DNA of 64,000 bases, from NCBI RefSeq assembly GCF_900116445.1, contig NZ_FPBH01000004.1, positions 186,001-250,000 on the forward strand, in the 5' to 3' direction. The DNA is from Paraburkholderia aspalathi (GTDB lineage: Bacteria; Pseudomonadota; Gammaproteobacteria; Burkholderiales; Burkholderiaceae). Shown in pieces: positions 54,384 to 63,632 of this stretch. Both the position numbers and the translations under genes were made by a program. The notes beneath the pieces were generated by a model that saw nothing but the letters and a program-made list of their open reading frames with translations, was not told the origin of the DNA and did not search any database. Numbering within the stretch: the first letter of the stretch is position 1; every line of letters begins with the position of its first letter.

Positions 54384-57045
54384 GAAGGCCGCTGGGCCGG
54401 TCTATACCGTTGCACGTTTCTGGCGCTGCGCACTGCAAGTCAACCCGTCGGGCTATCAGTCAAAGTACCGCGGCGCCGAGCACGGTCTCGGTGAGCACGC
54501 CTATAACCAGCAGCTACTGGAGCAGTGTCTGGCGCATGGCATCCAGGTTGTGGGCGTCGCTGATCACGGCAGCGTCGACGCGGTCGACGGACTGCGCAAG
54601 GTGCTCGAGCCGCACGGGATCGTCGTGTTTCCGGGTTTCGAGATCGCGTCCAGCGAGAAGATCCACATGGTATGCCTTTTTCCGGAAGGCACAACCAGAG
54701 ATCAATTGAATCGGTACCTCGGCCGGCTCGAGCTCACCGACGTGCAAGACACCGTACGGCCATCGCGCAAGACCTGCCTCGATCTCGCCCAGATCATATT
54801 TGACCTTGGCGGGTTCTGGTACGCTGCGCACATGACTGGTTCCAATGGACTCCTGCGTCTCAATCAGGACGGCGGTGGCCTCGTGCACATCTGGAAGAAT
54901 GAAGCGTTGGTCAAGGCGGGACAGATACCCGGTCCGCTGAGTGATCTTCCTGCAAAGTACAAACAGATCGTCCTCAACCAAGATCCTGCTTACCTGCGTG
55001 ATCATCGTATTGCGTTGCTTAACGCGAAAGACGTGGCGCGCCCACAGGACCTGGGCGATCCTAGCGCCAGCTGCTGGGTGAAGATGACGAAGCCCGGCTT
55101 CGAAGGCTTTACCATGGCTTTCAAGGACGCGCAATCGCGAATCCGTCTCGGGGCCTTGCCAGAAGAACATTATTCGCGACTCGACAATCTGCGTTTTCAC
55201 GGCGGATATCTCGATGGCATTTCCATCGAATTGTCCGCACACCTTAACGCCATCATCGGCGGTCGAGGCACGGGCAAGTCGACCCTCGTAGAATGTTTGC
55301 GGTACTTGCTCGACGTCCCGCCAAACGCAACCTCGGCGCGTCGCCAGCATGACGATATCGTCCGGGCAAATCTGGGAGCGGGCGGCCGCATTGAACTGGA
55401 CGTGGTTTCGCACGCGCTCCACGGACGACGTTATCTTGTCTCCCGCCGATACGGCGAACCGCCGAACGTCAAGGACGATCAAGGCAATGTATCCACCCTG
55501 CATCCTCGCGATCTGCTTCCCCGCATAGAGATATACAGTCAGAACGAAATCTTTGAACTGGCCCGGGATCCGGCGAGTCAGACGGACATCCTGACTCGAT
55601 TTTTGCCCAACGGTATCGCGCTCGCTGGTGAGCTGTCTGCGGTAATAAAAAGGCTCGCCGAAAACCGGGAGAAGCTTCTTGCGACTGTTCGGCAAAGAGA
55701 TGAACTGCAGGCGCAGGTTGCACGACTACCGAAGCTTTCCGAACAGGTACAGCAGTTCAAATCGCTCGGCCTGGAGAGCAAGCTCGCACTGGTACCGCAA
55801 CTCGAACGCGAGCGTCAGCTTGCCGGGCGCGTCAACGAAGAGCTTGCAAGGGTCGCTGAGGGACTGACGGCCCTCGAAGAAAGTGCGCCCGACACGACCT
55901 TCCTTAGCGACAAAGCGCTGGACTCCCTGCCCCATGTATCGATGCTGGCCGCCTTACGAGCGACGCTAGACGATCTCGCGACGGCAATGAAGACGCAGCT
56001 AGACTCGCTGCGTCTGCTGCATACCAATGCTGAAAAGACGGCGAACCAGCAACAAGCCGAGTTGAAGGCCAGTCTTGACGCTGACTCAATAGCACTTGAG
56101 AAGGTATTCGCCAGCCTCCCTGCCTTAGCCGGCAAGCCGGGACGGGACGTGGGCCGCGCATACCAGGAATTGCTGCGCGAAATAGAATCCATTCGCCCCG
56201 GCGAGACGAAAGTAGCAACGCTCGACAGGTTGCTGGCCGAGCTGGAGAGCCAAAGGCGAAACCTTCTCGATGAGTTTTACCGACTACGGGACCAGCGTAG
56301 CGACGAGCTGCGTGCGGCCGTCAAGAAGCTTAATCGCATGCTGGACGGCAAACTCAGACTGAATCTGCGAATCGGCGGCCAACGTAGAGCATTGAAGGCG
56401 TTCCTTTCAAATATCCCTGGACTCGGCGAAAAGCGCCTGGCCTGGATCGACCACGCCGGTGATGATCTGACAGTAGCTGCATTGGTACGAGCCATTCGTG
56501 ACGGCGAAAGCGTCCTCAAATCGTTGACCTTCGACTGGGGCATGCAGAACTCGGTCGTCGAGACACTCGCACGTCTCGATCGCAGTTCGGTGCTTCAACT
56601 CGAAGAGATCGATCTTCAGGACCGCATCCTCATCGAGTTGAACATCGCCCATCAGGGCGAAGCGTTCAAGCCACTGGACCAGCTTTCGACTGGCCAGCAA
56701 TGTACGGCCATTTTGCATCTGCTTCTTCTGGAGAATCACGATCCGCTCGTCATGGATCAGCCCGAAGATAACCTCGACAACGCGTTCATCGCGGATCGGA
56801 TCGTGACCCAGTTGCGCAGCGCGAAGACGGAACGGCAGTTCCTTTTCGCCACGCATAACGCAAACATTCCCGTGTTCGGGGATGCTGAATGGATTGGCAT
56901 CTTCTCCGCGACAGAATCTCAGGCACACATGCCCGCGCAGGCACAAGGGTCCATTGACGTGCCAGAGATTCGCGACCGGGTCGCCGGGATTCTGGAGGGA
57001 GGACGCGAGGCTTTTTCCCAGCGCAAGGAAAAATACGGCTTTTGA
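54361..57045 (+). CDS. TrlF-type PHP-SMC ATPase
   Basis: An 894-residue protein. Residues 20-160 form a PHP-like phosphoesterase domain: VVGVADHGSVDAV and VVFPGFEIAS are recognisable. The first metal-binding HxH motif is not, reading ALQVNPSGYQ. Residues 290-310 hold Walker A (IIGGRGTGKSTLVE), about 410-700 are coiled coil, and the end has LSTGQQCTAI (ABC signature) with VMDQPEDNLDN (Walker B) and TIHNANIP-like ATHNANIPV. This is the TrlF family, an SMC/RecN-like ATPase found in defence islands. It probably senses DNA ends or phage structures with the AlbA_2 partner. The start may be 54373. Confidence 0.82.
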   Translation: MGPRMKVEKAAGPVYTVARFWRCALQVNPSGYQSKYRGAEHGLGEHAYNQQLLEQCLAHGIQVVGVADHGSVDAVDGLRKVLEPHGIVVFPGFEIASSEKIHMVCLFPEGTTRDQLNRYLGRLELTDVQDTVRPSRKTCLDLAQIIFDLGGFWYAAHMTGSNGLLRLNQDGGGLVHIWKNEALVKAGQIPGPLSDLPAKYKQIVLNQDPAYLRDHRIALLNAKDVARPQDLGDPSASCWVKMTKPGFEGFTMAFKDAQSRIRLGALPEEHYSRLDNLRFHGGYLDGISIELSAHLNAIIGGRGTGKSTLVECLRYLLDVPPNATSARRQHDDIVRANLGAGGRIELDVVSHALHGRRYLVSRRYGEPPNVKDDQGNVSTLHPRDLLPRIEIYSQNEIFELARDPASQTDILTRFLPNGIALAGELSAVIKRLAENREKLLATVRQRDELQAQVARLPKLSEQVQQFKSLGLESKLALVPQLERERQLAGRVNEELARVAEGLTALEESAPDTTFLSDKALDSLPHVSMLAALRATLDDLATAMKTQLDSLRLLHTNAEKTANQQQAELKASLDADSIALEKVFASLPALAGKPGRDVGRAYQELLREIESIRPGETKVATLDRLLAELESQRRNLLDEFYRLRDQRSDELRAAVKKLNRMLDGKLRLNLRIGGQRRALKAFLSNIPGLGEKRLAWIDHAGDDLTVAALVRAIRDGESVLKSLTFDWGMQNSVVETLARLDRSSVLQLEEIDLQDRILIELNIAHQGEAFKPLDQLSTGQQCTAILHLLLLENHDPLVMDQPEDNLDNAFIADRIVTQLRSAKTERQFLFATHNANIPVFGDAEWIGIFSATESQAHMPAQAQGSIDVPEIRDRVAGILEGGREAFSQRKEKYGF

Positions 57046-57051
57046 AGAGAG

Positions 57052-58299
57052 ATGACAATGTTGAGAACCGAGCTACTAGAAATCATCGCAAATGGCGAGA
57101 ACTCAGGGGTCGAGTTCAAGCGCGATGATGTCCGGCCCGAGCAGCTTGCGAAAGAAATTGTCGCCATGGCGAACCTGCGAGGCGGCCTGCTTCTGCTCGG
57201 AGTTGAAGACGACGGTGAGATCTCCGGAATCCAGCGCGACGATCTGGAAACATGGGTCATGGACACTGTGTTTGGCCGCTATGTCCATCCCATGCTGCTG
57301 CCATTCTATGAAGCAGTCACGCTGAAGGACGGCAGGCGCGTCGCTGTCGTTTCGTTTGCAATGGGCACCGCAAAGCCCTACGTCCTGCGCCACAATGGAC
57401 GTGAGGATATTTATGTCCGGGTCGGAACGACGTCACGCCTTGCCACGCGCGAACAACAGGCTCGCCTGTTCGAGAGTGGTGGCATGCTGCACAGCGAAAT
57501 GCTACCCGTTTCAGGCGCAGCCTTCGATGCCCTGGATCGGGAGCGTCTGCAGGACTATCTGCTGTCGCTGGCTGGGGACCGCGAGCTGCCGGACTCTGAG
57601 GAAGCCTGGCTACGACGCATGATTGGGCTCGGATTCATGACCGACACCAGTGTTCCTAGCCCTGTCTGTACGATAGCCGGTTTGATTCTCTTTGCCCGCA
57701 CACCACGCCGCTACCTTCGTCAGGCGGGCGTCCGCTGGATGGCGTTCGAGGGAAGCGACAAAAGCTATCGTGCACTGGATGACACAACGCTCGATGGTCC
57801 CCTGGTCGGTCGGTTCGGACCGCCCGGTGATGCCCGCGCATTGATTGAACGCGGCTTGATTGAAGATTTGATGGACCGGATACAACCCTTTGTCAGCAGC
57901 GAGGACGATGCATTGGCCGACGGGCTCAGGCGGCATCGAACCTGGCACTATCCTCCCGAGGCACTGCGCGAGGCCATTGTCAACGCACTCGCGCATCGGG
58001 ATTGGACACGCGCCCTTGACGTCGAAGTCGTAGCGTATATCGATCGGCTTGAAATCCTGAGCCCAGGTGCGCTGCAGAACTCCATGACCATTGAAAAAGT
58101 GCTGGCAGGTCAGCGCTCGCCCCGTAACCCGATCATCGTGGAAGTGCTACGCGACTATGGCTATGTCGATGCGAGAGGAATGGGCGTGCGCAACAAAATT
58201 GTCCCTTTGATGCGCGAAGTAAATGGCGTCGACCCCGTGCTGGAGGCCACTGAGGATCAAGTGCGGGTCATTCTGCCGCGATCCGGAGCTGATGCCTAG
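57052..58299 (+). CDS. AlbA_2 (Schlafen-type) DNA-binding/ATPase protein
   Basis: A 415-residue protein. The N-terminal AlbA_2 domain has NGENSGVEFKRDDVRPEQLA, KEIVAMANLRGGLLLLGVED and YVRVGTTSRLATREQQARLF. The C-terminal half resembles a GHKL-type domain (HYPPEALREAIVNALAHRDW, DRLEILSPGALQN) followed by a winged helix. Six bases separate it from the TrlF-type gene, so they share a message. The start may be 57058, better spaced from AGAGAG. In the RHH/PHP-SMC/AlbA_2 trio it probably gives DNA or RNA binding. This trio recalls Menshen (from memory, unverified). Confidence 0.82.
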   Translation: MTMLRTELLEIIANGENSGVEFKRDDVRPEQLAKEIVAMANLRGGLLLLGVEDDGEISGIQRDDLETWVMDTVFGRYVHPMLLPFYEAVTLKDGRRVAVVSFAMGTAKPYVLRHNGREDIYVRVGTTSRLATREQQARLFESGGMLHSEMLPVSGAAFDALDRERLQDYLLSLAGDRELPDSEEAWLRRMIGLGFMTDTSVPSPVCTIAGLILFARTPRRYLRQAGVRWMAFEGSDKSYRALDDTTLDGPLVGRFGPPGDARALIERGLIEDLMDRIQPFVSSEDDALADGLRRHRTWHYPPEALREAIVNALAHRDWTRALDVEVVAYIDRLEILSPGALQNSMTIEKVLAGQRSPRNPIIVEVLRDYGYVDARGMGVRNKIVPLMREVNGVDPVLEATEDQVRVILPRSGADA

Positions 58300-58335
58300 A
58301 ATCACGAGCGCGGGGAGACTGACCGACGTTTGAAC

Positions 58336-59431
58336 TGTGTGATTCACAGACATCGTTTCAACTAAAATGGGGCGATGGACCGCGAGATTGCGACTCGATT
58401 ACGTTGGGTGATGATGTATCACGAGACCGGCAACGCCGGTCTCGTATGCGCCCGCTGTGGCATCTCGAGACCGACACTTCGCAAATGGTTACGACGCTAC
58501 CGTGATGCTGGAGAAGAAGGTCTTCGATCTCAAAGTCGCCGCCCTCTCGACAGTCCAAACCGGAAGGTCACTGAAGCTGATCGTTCGACGATTCTCCGGC
58601 TGCGTGCCGAGCGCAAGGGAGCGCGGCGGATCCAGAATGAGTTGCGGCTCCACGAACAAAGAGAACTGTCCCTCGCGACCATTCACAAGGTTCTGAACGA
58701 AGCGTCCGTGAAACCGTTATTGCGCCCCAGGCGGCCAACACATCCCAAACGCTTTAGCCGCCCGGTTCCGGGGGATCGGGTCCAGATGGACACGATGAAG
58801 ATCGCGCGAGGCGTCTACCAATACACGGCCATCGACGATTGCTCGCGCTTTCGCGTACTGGCTGTCTACCCGCGCAGAAACGCCCGTAATACGCTGCTTT
58901 TTCTTGATCGTCTCATCGAGGAGATGCCATTCCCGATCCAACGTATCCAGACTGATCGGGGCGGCGAGTTCTTCGCCGAATCGGTGCAATGGCGCCTGAT
59001 GAGCAAATGCATCAAATTTCGACCAATTCCGCCTCGCTCGCCGCACCTCAACGGCAAGGTTGAGCGTTCACAGCTGACTGACCTGAACGAGTTCTGGTCC
59101 CACCATACCCCGACCGAGGACGAGATTGACCAGCGACTTGAAGAGTGGCAGTTCGACTACAACTGGCGCCGTCCGCACGGCTCACTCGGTGGCAAGACGC
59201 CCGTTGACCGCATCGCAGAAGTCGGCGAAATCACGCCTCTCTCGGAGCAGGTGCAAAACGCATACGACGAGCGGAAGGAACGGATCCGGCATCGCGAATG
59301 GCGTGTGGACAAGACACTCGCAGAGCATCACCGGCGCGTGCTGAAACTCGCGTCTCCTAACGGAGCCACGGGTTCCAGCAGGATAAGAAAACGGCCACCA
59401 CGAAATTGAAACGATGTCTGTGAATCGCACA
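58336..59431. mobile_element. IS481-family element
   Basis: Inverted repeats of 26 bases, starting TGTGTGATTCACAGACATCG at 58336 and ending with its inverse (one mismatch) at 59431, bracket one transposase gene. Length is 1096 bases. I see no convincing target duplication (TTGAAC against TTGCAT). Confidence 0.9.
58375..59409 (+). CDS. IS481-family transposase
   Basis: A 344-residue transposase. The N-terminal helix-turn-helix (CARCGISRPTLRKWLRRYRD, GLRSQSRRP) leads to an integrase core: QMDTMKIARGVYQYTAIDDC with the first Asp, IQTDRGGEFFAESVQ with the second, and HLNGKVERSQLTDLNEFW with the Glu. Full length and intact. It marks the right border of the defence island. Confidence 0.93.
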   Translation: MDREIATRLRWVMMYHETGNAGLVCARCGISRPTLRKWLRRYRDAGEEGLRSQSRRPLDSPNRKVTEADRSTILRLRAERKGARRIQNELRLHEQRELSLATIHKVLNEASVKPLLRPRRPTHPKRFSRPVPGDRVQMDTMKIARGVYQYTAIDDCSRFRVLAVYPRRNARNTLLFLDRLIEEMPFPIQRIQTDRGGEFFAESVQWRLMSKCIKFRPIPPRSPHLNGKVERSQLTDLNEFWSHHTPTEDEIDQRLEEWQFDYNWRRPHGSLGGKTPVDRIAEVGEITPLSEQVQNAYDERKERIRHREWRVDKTLAEHHRRVLKLASPNGATGSSRIRKRPPRN

Positions 59432-59562
59432 TTGCATGACTCCTTGACGACCGTATTTCCGGCGGCATCGGTCTGCACTACGTTGACGGTCCGTCCAAAG
59501 CCGCGGATCGCCGTGTGCACCGTGTATTTCACCTTCTTCGCCTGCCACTTCCACACCCTCAC
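59432..59562 (-). pseudogene. 5' fragment of unknown gene cut by IS481
   Basis: The minus strand encodes about 43 residues (VWKWQAKKVKYTVHTAIRGF, ending AAGNTVVKES) and then enters the IS481 end. I do not recognise the family. No ribosome site is clear. Confidence 0.3.
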
Positions 59563-59677
59563 AATTTAACCGTGGCTCCTGAGCAGCGGTGGATTAGGTT
59601 GTCCCCTTGTGTCGTGAGATCGCACTTCGTCATCCTAGCTGCCCGGAGGCGACAGCCTCAGGAACTCCTTGGGCACA

Positions 59678-60832
59678 TTAGACGATTATCGCGTGCTCAA
59701 CATTCAACTCAACACTGATGACGGGACTACGAACTGAAAGATACTGCGAATGAATCTTCAGTTCAGCAACGGTCGATTCTTGCGGAAAGTACAAATCAAC
59801 AAATCCCTCAAGATGCACCTCTCGTTGCTCGCACAAATCCGCTACCCCATCTCCGGATACCGACCGTTCTCCAACTGTATCCCGGGTCTCAAGGCGAAGG
59901 TTCATGTAGTCAGCATAGTAGCCACAGTAATCGACTCGACACGAAGTGTTAAATTCCACCTTTATCGAGAAATGTCCCGGTTCGATGAAGGTGGCGTCCT
60001 CGAACCTTACCTTGTGAACCTCACTGTGGTCGGGCTCACTGATCGCCGCTCCCCAGCCGGAAATCGCCAAAGATTCCACCCCCTCAACGGCATCCGGTCC
60101 TAAGTAAACCTCATTGAAAAGAGCATCAGATCCGAAGACATGTTGTTCCAGATTGTCTAAAAGCTTGATCGAGGAAAAGTATGTCCTGATCTCTTCGACG
60201 TTCTTCGTACGAGCGTCAACTTCGCGGACAAGCATAGCGACCTCTTCAATATTGAAGAATTCGCTGAGGCCAGTTGTCGTCGTTACTTTAGGAACATTGT
60301 TTAGATGCCGGCGAAGCGCACCGTCTTTCAATATGACGAAAATATTTTCCCTCGATTTCGCCAGATCGCAAATGCAGCTCGATATGATTGCATCAGGGAA
60401 ATCTTCTCGTGATTTCGCCTGCCGATAAGCGCCGGCCCCGTTGAAATAGTCATCCATAAGTGACGTAAACGAAGCAGGATCAAAATTGAGGATCGTAGCG
60501 CTAGTGGACGCACGCCACTGCTCGAATTCGTCGCTATGTAACAACTCAAACTTTTCTCTCAGGACATCCAGCTGCACTGGAATGCTGTTCAGCAGGTCGC
60601 GTTGCTCGCTTGGCCTCTTCAGAGACTTTGCAAGCTCAAGCATGTCGGCCTTGGCGCGCTCAAGCTTATCGCTGCCGTCTTGCACCTTTTTTGTAAGAAA
60701 TTCCCGCCTTACCATGTCGGGGACAAAGACTTCGACATCACCGGCAGCGGCAAGGCGCGCAAGCAAATGCATATTCCGGGAATGAAGAGTTTCCTGATGG
60801 AGAATATTTGTATCCAAAGCAACGCTAATCAT
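59678..60832 (-). CDS. PIN-domain protein (large, DUF4935-like)
   Basis: A 384-residue protein. The N-terminal PIN nuclease fold has VALDTNILHQE (first acidic residue), VPDMVRREFLTKK (second) and DFPDAIISSCICDLA with later VILKDGALRRHL (third and fourth), so the RNase active site looks complete. The C-terminal 180 residues have no motif I know and may sense a ligand or partner. It is much longer than VapC toxins and has no antitoxin gene alongside. It lies next to the defence island and may be a stand-alone defence ribonuclease. Confidence 0.75.
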   Translation of the reverse strand: MISVALDTNILHQETLHSRNMHLLARLAAAGDVEVFVPDMVRREFLTKKVQDGSDKLERAKADMLELAKSLKRPSEQRDLLNSIPVQLDVLREKFELLHSDEFEQWRASTSATILNFDPASFTSLMDDYFNGAGAYRQAKSREDFPDAIISSCICDLAKSRENIFVILKDGALRRHLNNVPKVTTTTGLSEFFNIEEVAMLVREVDARTKNVEEIRTYFSSIKLLDNLEQHVFGSDALFNEVYLGPDAVEGVESLAISGWGAAISEPDHSEVHKVRFEDATFIEPGHFSIKVEFNTSCRVDYCGYYADYMNLRLETRDTVGERSVSGDGVADLCEQREVHLEGFVDLYFPQESTVAELKIHSQYLSVRSPVISVELNVEHAIIV

Positions 60833-60925
60833 AGGCTTTTACAGATTCAATAGCTGGAAACGCACGTGAGTGCTAGCAAACGTCACGCAGGTACAAAGTC
60901 ACGGTGCTGCACAGGACGACGGTCT

Positions 60926-61837
60926 TCACGCTCCGCCAGGCTTAACCGACGTCACCGAGATTAGCGCAGGAAACTGTTCTGATACGCCAGCGCCCTCGAT
61001 CTGAATATCAGGAGGCGACCAGCCCATAGGCATCGCGTTCTCGGCGTCGGGCTCGGCGTAAGCCAAATGATCAACTTGCTGGACGACTAGCGTCGTGACG
61101 CTCGCCTGATCGCGATGGCTCGCCTTGAGTCCTTCGATCAAACGGTCGTCATTTGCAAAGCCGCCGCGATCTACAACTTGGAGGATGCCTTGCGGCTTCA
61201 AGACCTTGTCAGCGAGCTCATACGTGGCGTTCTGGACTGCAATCCGGAAGCCGTAGATATCAGCAGCCCCATATTCTCCAAATCCGTGTTCCGCTGCCCT
61301 ATATTGGTGGGTTCCGAGGAGCCAGCAAACGACAGCATCGAATTGATGGGTATTCTTAAGCCAACTCTCGAGGCCCGGATCATTCAACATGTCTCCCTCG
61401 ATCAACAGTATGTCGGGCGAAGCGCCGCCGGGAACCTGTCCATAACGCACTTCGTAGGCCCCCCCAGACACCGCCCGGACATCGCTTCGAAGGCGCAATT
61501 CTGCCGAGAAGCCATGCTCTTCGAGGCGCGCCTTTGTCGCCACCAGACAATTAGGATTCTCATCAATGGCGACAATCGACCGACCGCCTTGTGCGAGCGA
61601 CAATGTTGAATAGCCTACCCCGCATCCGATCTCCAGCACTAATCGCCGACCGTCAACCTTATCTGCCATCCAACGGTAGTAGCCAGAGTCAAAGAAATGC
61701 TTCGAGTTGACCGCCCATTGATTTACGTACCGACTACGTGCACTCGCTAGCTCCCGTACTACTGGCGATGCGCTGTCTCGTGCCTTCGCTTGAGCGATAC
61801 GTTGATCCTTTGAACCCCGCTGTTTTGCTTGTCCCAT
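60926..61837 (-). CDS. class I SAM-dependent methyltransferase
   Basis: A 303-residue enzyme. LVLEIGCGVGYSTLSLAQGG is the SAM-binding motif I, VAIDENP motif II and FDAVVCWLLGTHQ the catalytic strand. A basic N-terminus (MGQAKQRGSKDQ) recalls SecC/SEC-like small leaders but no zinc motif is present. The substrate is unknown. It lies 88 bases upstream, in transcription order, of the PIN gene and may share its transcript. Confidence 0.8.
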   Translation of the reverse strand: MGQAKQRGSKDQRIAQAKARDSASPVVRELASARSRYVNQWAVNSKHFFDSGYYRWMADKVDGRRLVLEIGCGVGYSTLSLAQGGRSIVAIDENPNCLVATKARLEEHGFSAELRLRSDVRAVSGGAYEVRYGQVPGGASPDILLIEGDMLNDPGLESWLKNTHQFDAVVCWLLGTHQYRAAEHGFGEYGAADIYGFRIAVQNATYELADKVLKPQGILQVVDRGGFANDDRLIEGLKASHRDQASVTTLVVQQVDHLAYAEPDAENAMPMGWSPPDIQIEGAGVSEQFPALISVTSVKPGGA

Positions 61838-61933
61838 CTTCTTCAGTTTTTCGTGAGACCGGCGGCCGGCCGGCTCCGGTGTATTATCGCCAGTTTGTAT
61901 CTCTGACCCCGGCCGGGCTGGCGTTTTCCGTTG

Positions 61934-62128
61934 TCACTGACCCTTCGGTCGGGCCTTGCCCGTCCGCGCCATCCGTAGGAGCATCGTTCGCGCGATCGAC
62001 TCGACGCCGCTGCAACCAATGGTCGTCGTTTCTATACCTCCAGCGTCCGTGATAACCGCGACAGCACCATCGACCTCGTGAACCTCTACGACATATGTTC
62101 GGCCGTCGACTGTGACTTCAACTTCCAT
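61934..62128 (-). CDS. small hypothetical protein
   Basis: A 64-residue acidic protein from the ATG at 62128: MEVEVTVDGRTYVVEVHEVD and so on. Two beta hairpins followed by a helix with a basic tail (RMARTGKARPKGQ) are suggested. It shares the TVTVDG-type start with the protein at 62316-62537 (MTVTVDGVEV), so the two are probably related. Function unknown. Confidence 0.55.
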   Translation of the reverse strand: MEVEVTVDGRTYVVEVHEVDGAVAVITDAGGIETTTIGCSGVESIARTMLLRMARTGKARPKGQ

Positions 62129-62144
62129 ATTGTGTTCCAATGCC

Positions 62145-62306
62145 TCAGGGTTGCCCGGATTCTGCGGCAACAAGTTGCTCGCGCAGAGACTTTACCAGCG
62201 TGCAGGCCATCTTGTAGTGATGATCAGATTTACCTTGCCAGGTATCGCGTTCCAACTCGGCCCTAGCAAGCCGTTCGCGCAGCTGTTCGACGTTTTGCGC
62301 TGTCAT
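62145..62306 (-). CDS. small coiled-coil protein
   Basis: A 53-residue frame too short for most gene callers: MTAQNVEQLRERLARAELER, DTWQGKSDHHYKMACTLVKS and LREQLVAAESGQP. The heptad-like leucine and arginine spacing suggests a short coiled coil. It fits between its neighbours on the same strand with 16 bases to the next start and AGGAAAA upstream, so it is probably real. Confidence 0.55.
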   Translation of the reverse strand: MTAQNVEQLRERLARAELERDTWQGKSDHHYKMACTLVKSLREQLVAAESGQP

Positions 62307-62315
62307 AACGTTTTC

Positions 62316-62537
62316 CTATTCCTTCGCACGGTTAGCTTCGGTGTACAGCTCGCACAACATCAGGCGAGCAACGCTCGCGGCCACGGGACCTCCGTGTGCG
62401 GACTTTGAACCGCCCCCGATCATCCTGACCGTCATCCAGTCTGTCTTATCGACACTATACGACCCGGCGACCTCAACCCCGTCGACCGTAACCGTCATGT
62501 CGATCCAATGGGTAGGGACGTTTTGCTGTTTCTTCAT
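62316..62537 (-). CDS. small hypothetical protein
   Basis: A 73-residue protein from the ATG at 62537 after AGGAAAACGCAA. WIDMTVTVDGVEVAGSYSVD is a beta-rich core; the end VARLMLCELYTEANRAKE is a helix. It resembles the product at 61934-62128 in layout (TVDG strand, later VARxML helix), suggesting a duplicated family. Function unknown. Confidence 0.6.
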   Translation of the reverse strand: MKKQQNVPTHWIDMTVTVDGVEVAGSYSVDKTDWMTVRMIGGGSKSAHGGPVAASVARLMLCELYTEANRAKE

Positions 62538-62547
62538 TTGCGTTTTC

Positions 62548-62967
62548 CTAGTTTGGCAACATGTCATCGTCTCGGGTGAACACCACCAGCTCGTAGGGCG
62601 CTCCCGGCCGACATAACAGCGAGAAGAAGCCTCCGATCGCAGGCGGATGCGGCACAAACAGGAGTGCAGGCTCGCCCGCAGTGAACGTCGGATCGATCAG
62701 CATGTCGTCGGCGTTGCGTACGAGTGAATGCGCAGCGAAGCGCACTGAGCCATCCAGTTCGAGGGCGAGCCACCCGCGCACGGCTTGTGTGCCTGCATGT
62801 GCGGCAATCCACGCATCCACGGCATCGTGACAGTTCGGCCGTGACGTGGCCGCGGGTCGCACGTGTTGGGTCGGGCGGGCCCGTCTCGCGGCCGCAAGTT
62901 CATCGACGAGTGCGGTGGCCAGAGGCTCGTGGCCGATCGGGTGCGTATAAGAGACGCGAGTGCTCAT
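62548..62967 (-). CDS. hypothetical protein
   Basis: A 139-residue protein from the ATG at 62967 after GGAAAAGACAGC. It has an Ala/Arg-rich N-terminus (ATALVDELAAARRARPTQHV), a central AVDAWIAAHAGTQAVRGWLA and a C-terminus AIGGFFSLLCRPGAPYELVV. No family is recognised. It ends 10 bases before the next small gene start. Confidence 0.6.
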   Translation of the reverse strand: MSTRVSYTHPIGHEPLATALVDELAAARRARPTQHVRPAATSRPNCHDAVDAWIAAHAGTQAVRGWLALELDGSVRFAAHSLVRNADDMLIDPTFTAGEPALLFVPHPPAIGGFFSLLCRPGAPYELVVFTRDDDMLPN

Positions 62968-63190
62968 GCTGTCTTTTCCGTTTTTCTCTACAACAACGAC
63001 ATCTGTCCGCCAAGCTCTCGTGAGTATCACGGTCGCCCTCCTCTGCAATGCTGCCCGACCGTCTTGTCGATTTCGGCATCCGCGCGACCTCCGCAGTCCC
63101 TTCGTCCCCTCGATACTCGCACCCCCAATCGGGGCTAAATACATCAGCAGAGAACATGGCGCCCGGCGCAATCTGAACCAGCTGACTCAT
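62900..63190 (-). CDS. small hypothetical protein, possibly frameshifted
   Basis: A frame of 96 codons from the ATG at 63190 after AGGAAA. The first 40 residues (MSQLVQIAPGAMFSADVFSP) look like protein; the rest is Arg/Cys/Ser rich and overlaps the next gene by 68 bases. That suggests the true product is shorter or the frame has shifted. Confidence 0.35.
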   Translation of the reverse strand: MSQLVQIAPGAMFSADVFSPDWGCEYRGDEGTAEVARMPKSTRRSGSIAEEGDRDTHESLADRCRCCREKRKRQHEHSRLLYAPDRPRASGHRTRR

Positions 63191-63202
63191 CGGCGGACTT
63201 TC

Positions 63203-63457
63203 CTAGTCGTGGGGAATCCGGGTCAACAGCTCCAGCAGCTCCTCTTTAACAAGCACCAGTTCGCAAAGCTTGCGCGGGTTGCCATCGCTGTCGGCCGTCA
63301 TCACGTCAACGGCAAGGAAAGTTCCATTCTTGAACTCATGTGCCTTCGCGGGGAATTGGAGCCAACGTCCAGACACCTGACAGGGTGCCTTGCCCTCGTT
63401 CACGTTCGTGCGCCTGCGCCGCTCAACATTCCATGAAGCTTTCGTATGAGGTGGCAT
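63203..63457 (-). CDS. small hypothetical protein
   Basis: An 84-residue protein from the ATG at 63457 after GGAAAGAGAG. CQVSGRWLQFPAKAHEFKNG and FLAVDVMTADSDGNPRKLCE form a beta-rich core, and the end VLVKEELLELLTRI is a helix. An in-frame GTG at 63607 would add 50 residues. Function unknown; part of the same run of tiny leftward genes. Confidence 0.55.
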   Translation of the reverse strand: MPPHTKASWNVERRRRTNVNEGKAPCQVSGRWLQFPAKAHEFKNGTFLAVDVMTADSDGNPRKLCELVLVKEELLELLTRIPHD

Positions 63458-63632
63458 ATCTATCTCTCTTTCCCTACGCTTTTCCAAGCTCAACGCGCCA
63501 ATCTGTTCGATCTGTGTCGCCGACCGTTGCTGTTGCGGTTGAGCGACGAAAGATCCGTTCACCATCGCATCACGGACAAACGGCCCTGAAAATTTCCACC
63601 GATCCACACCTTGCAGGGCGAGTTCCGATTTT

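Noticed and set aside
58325..59440. Target duplication around IS481
   Set aside because: Flanking bases TTGAAC and TTGCAT share only three bases, too weak to claim.
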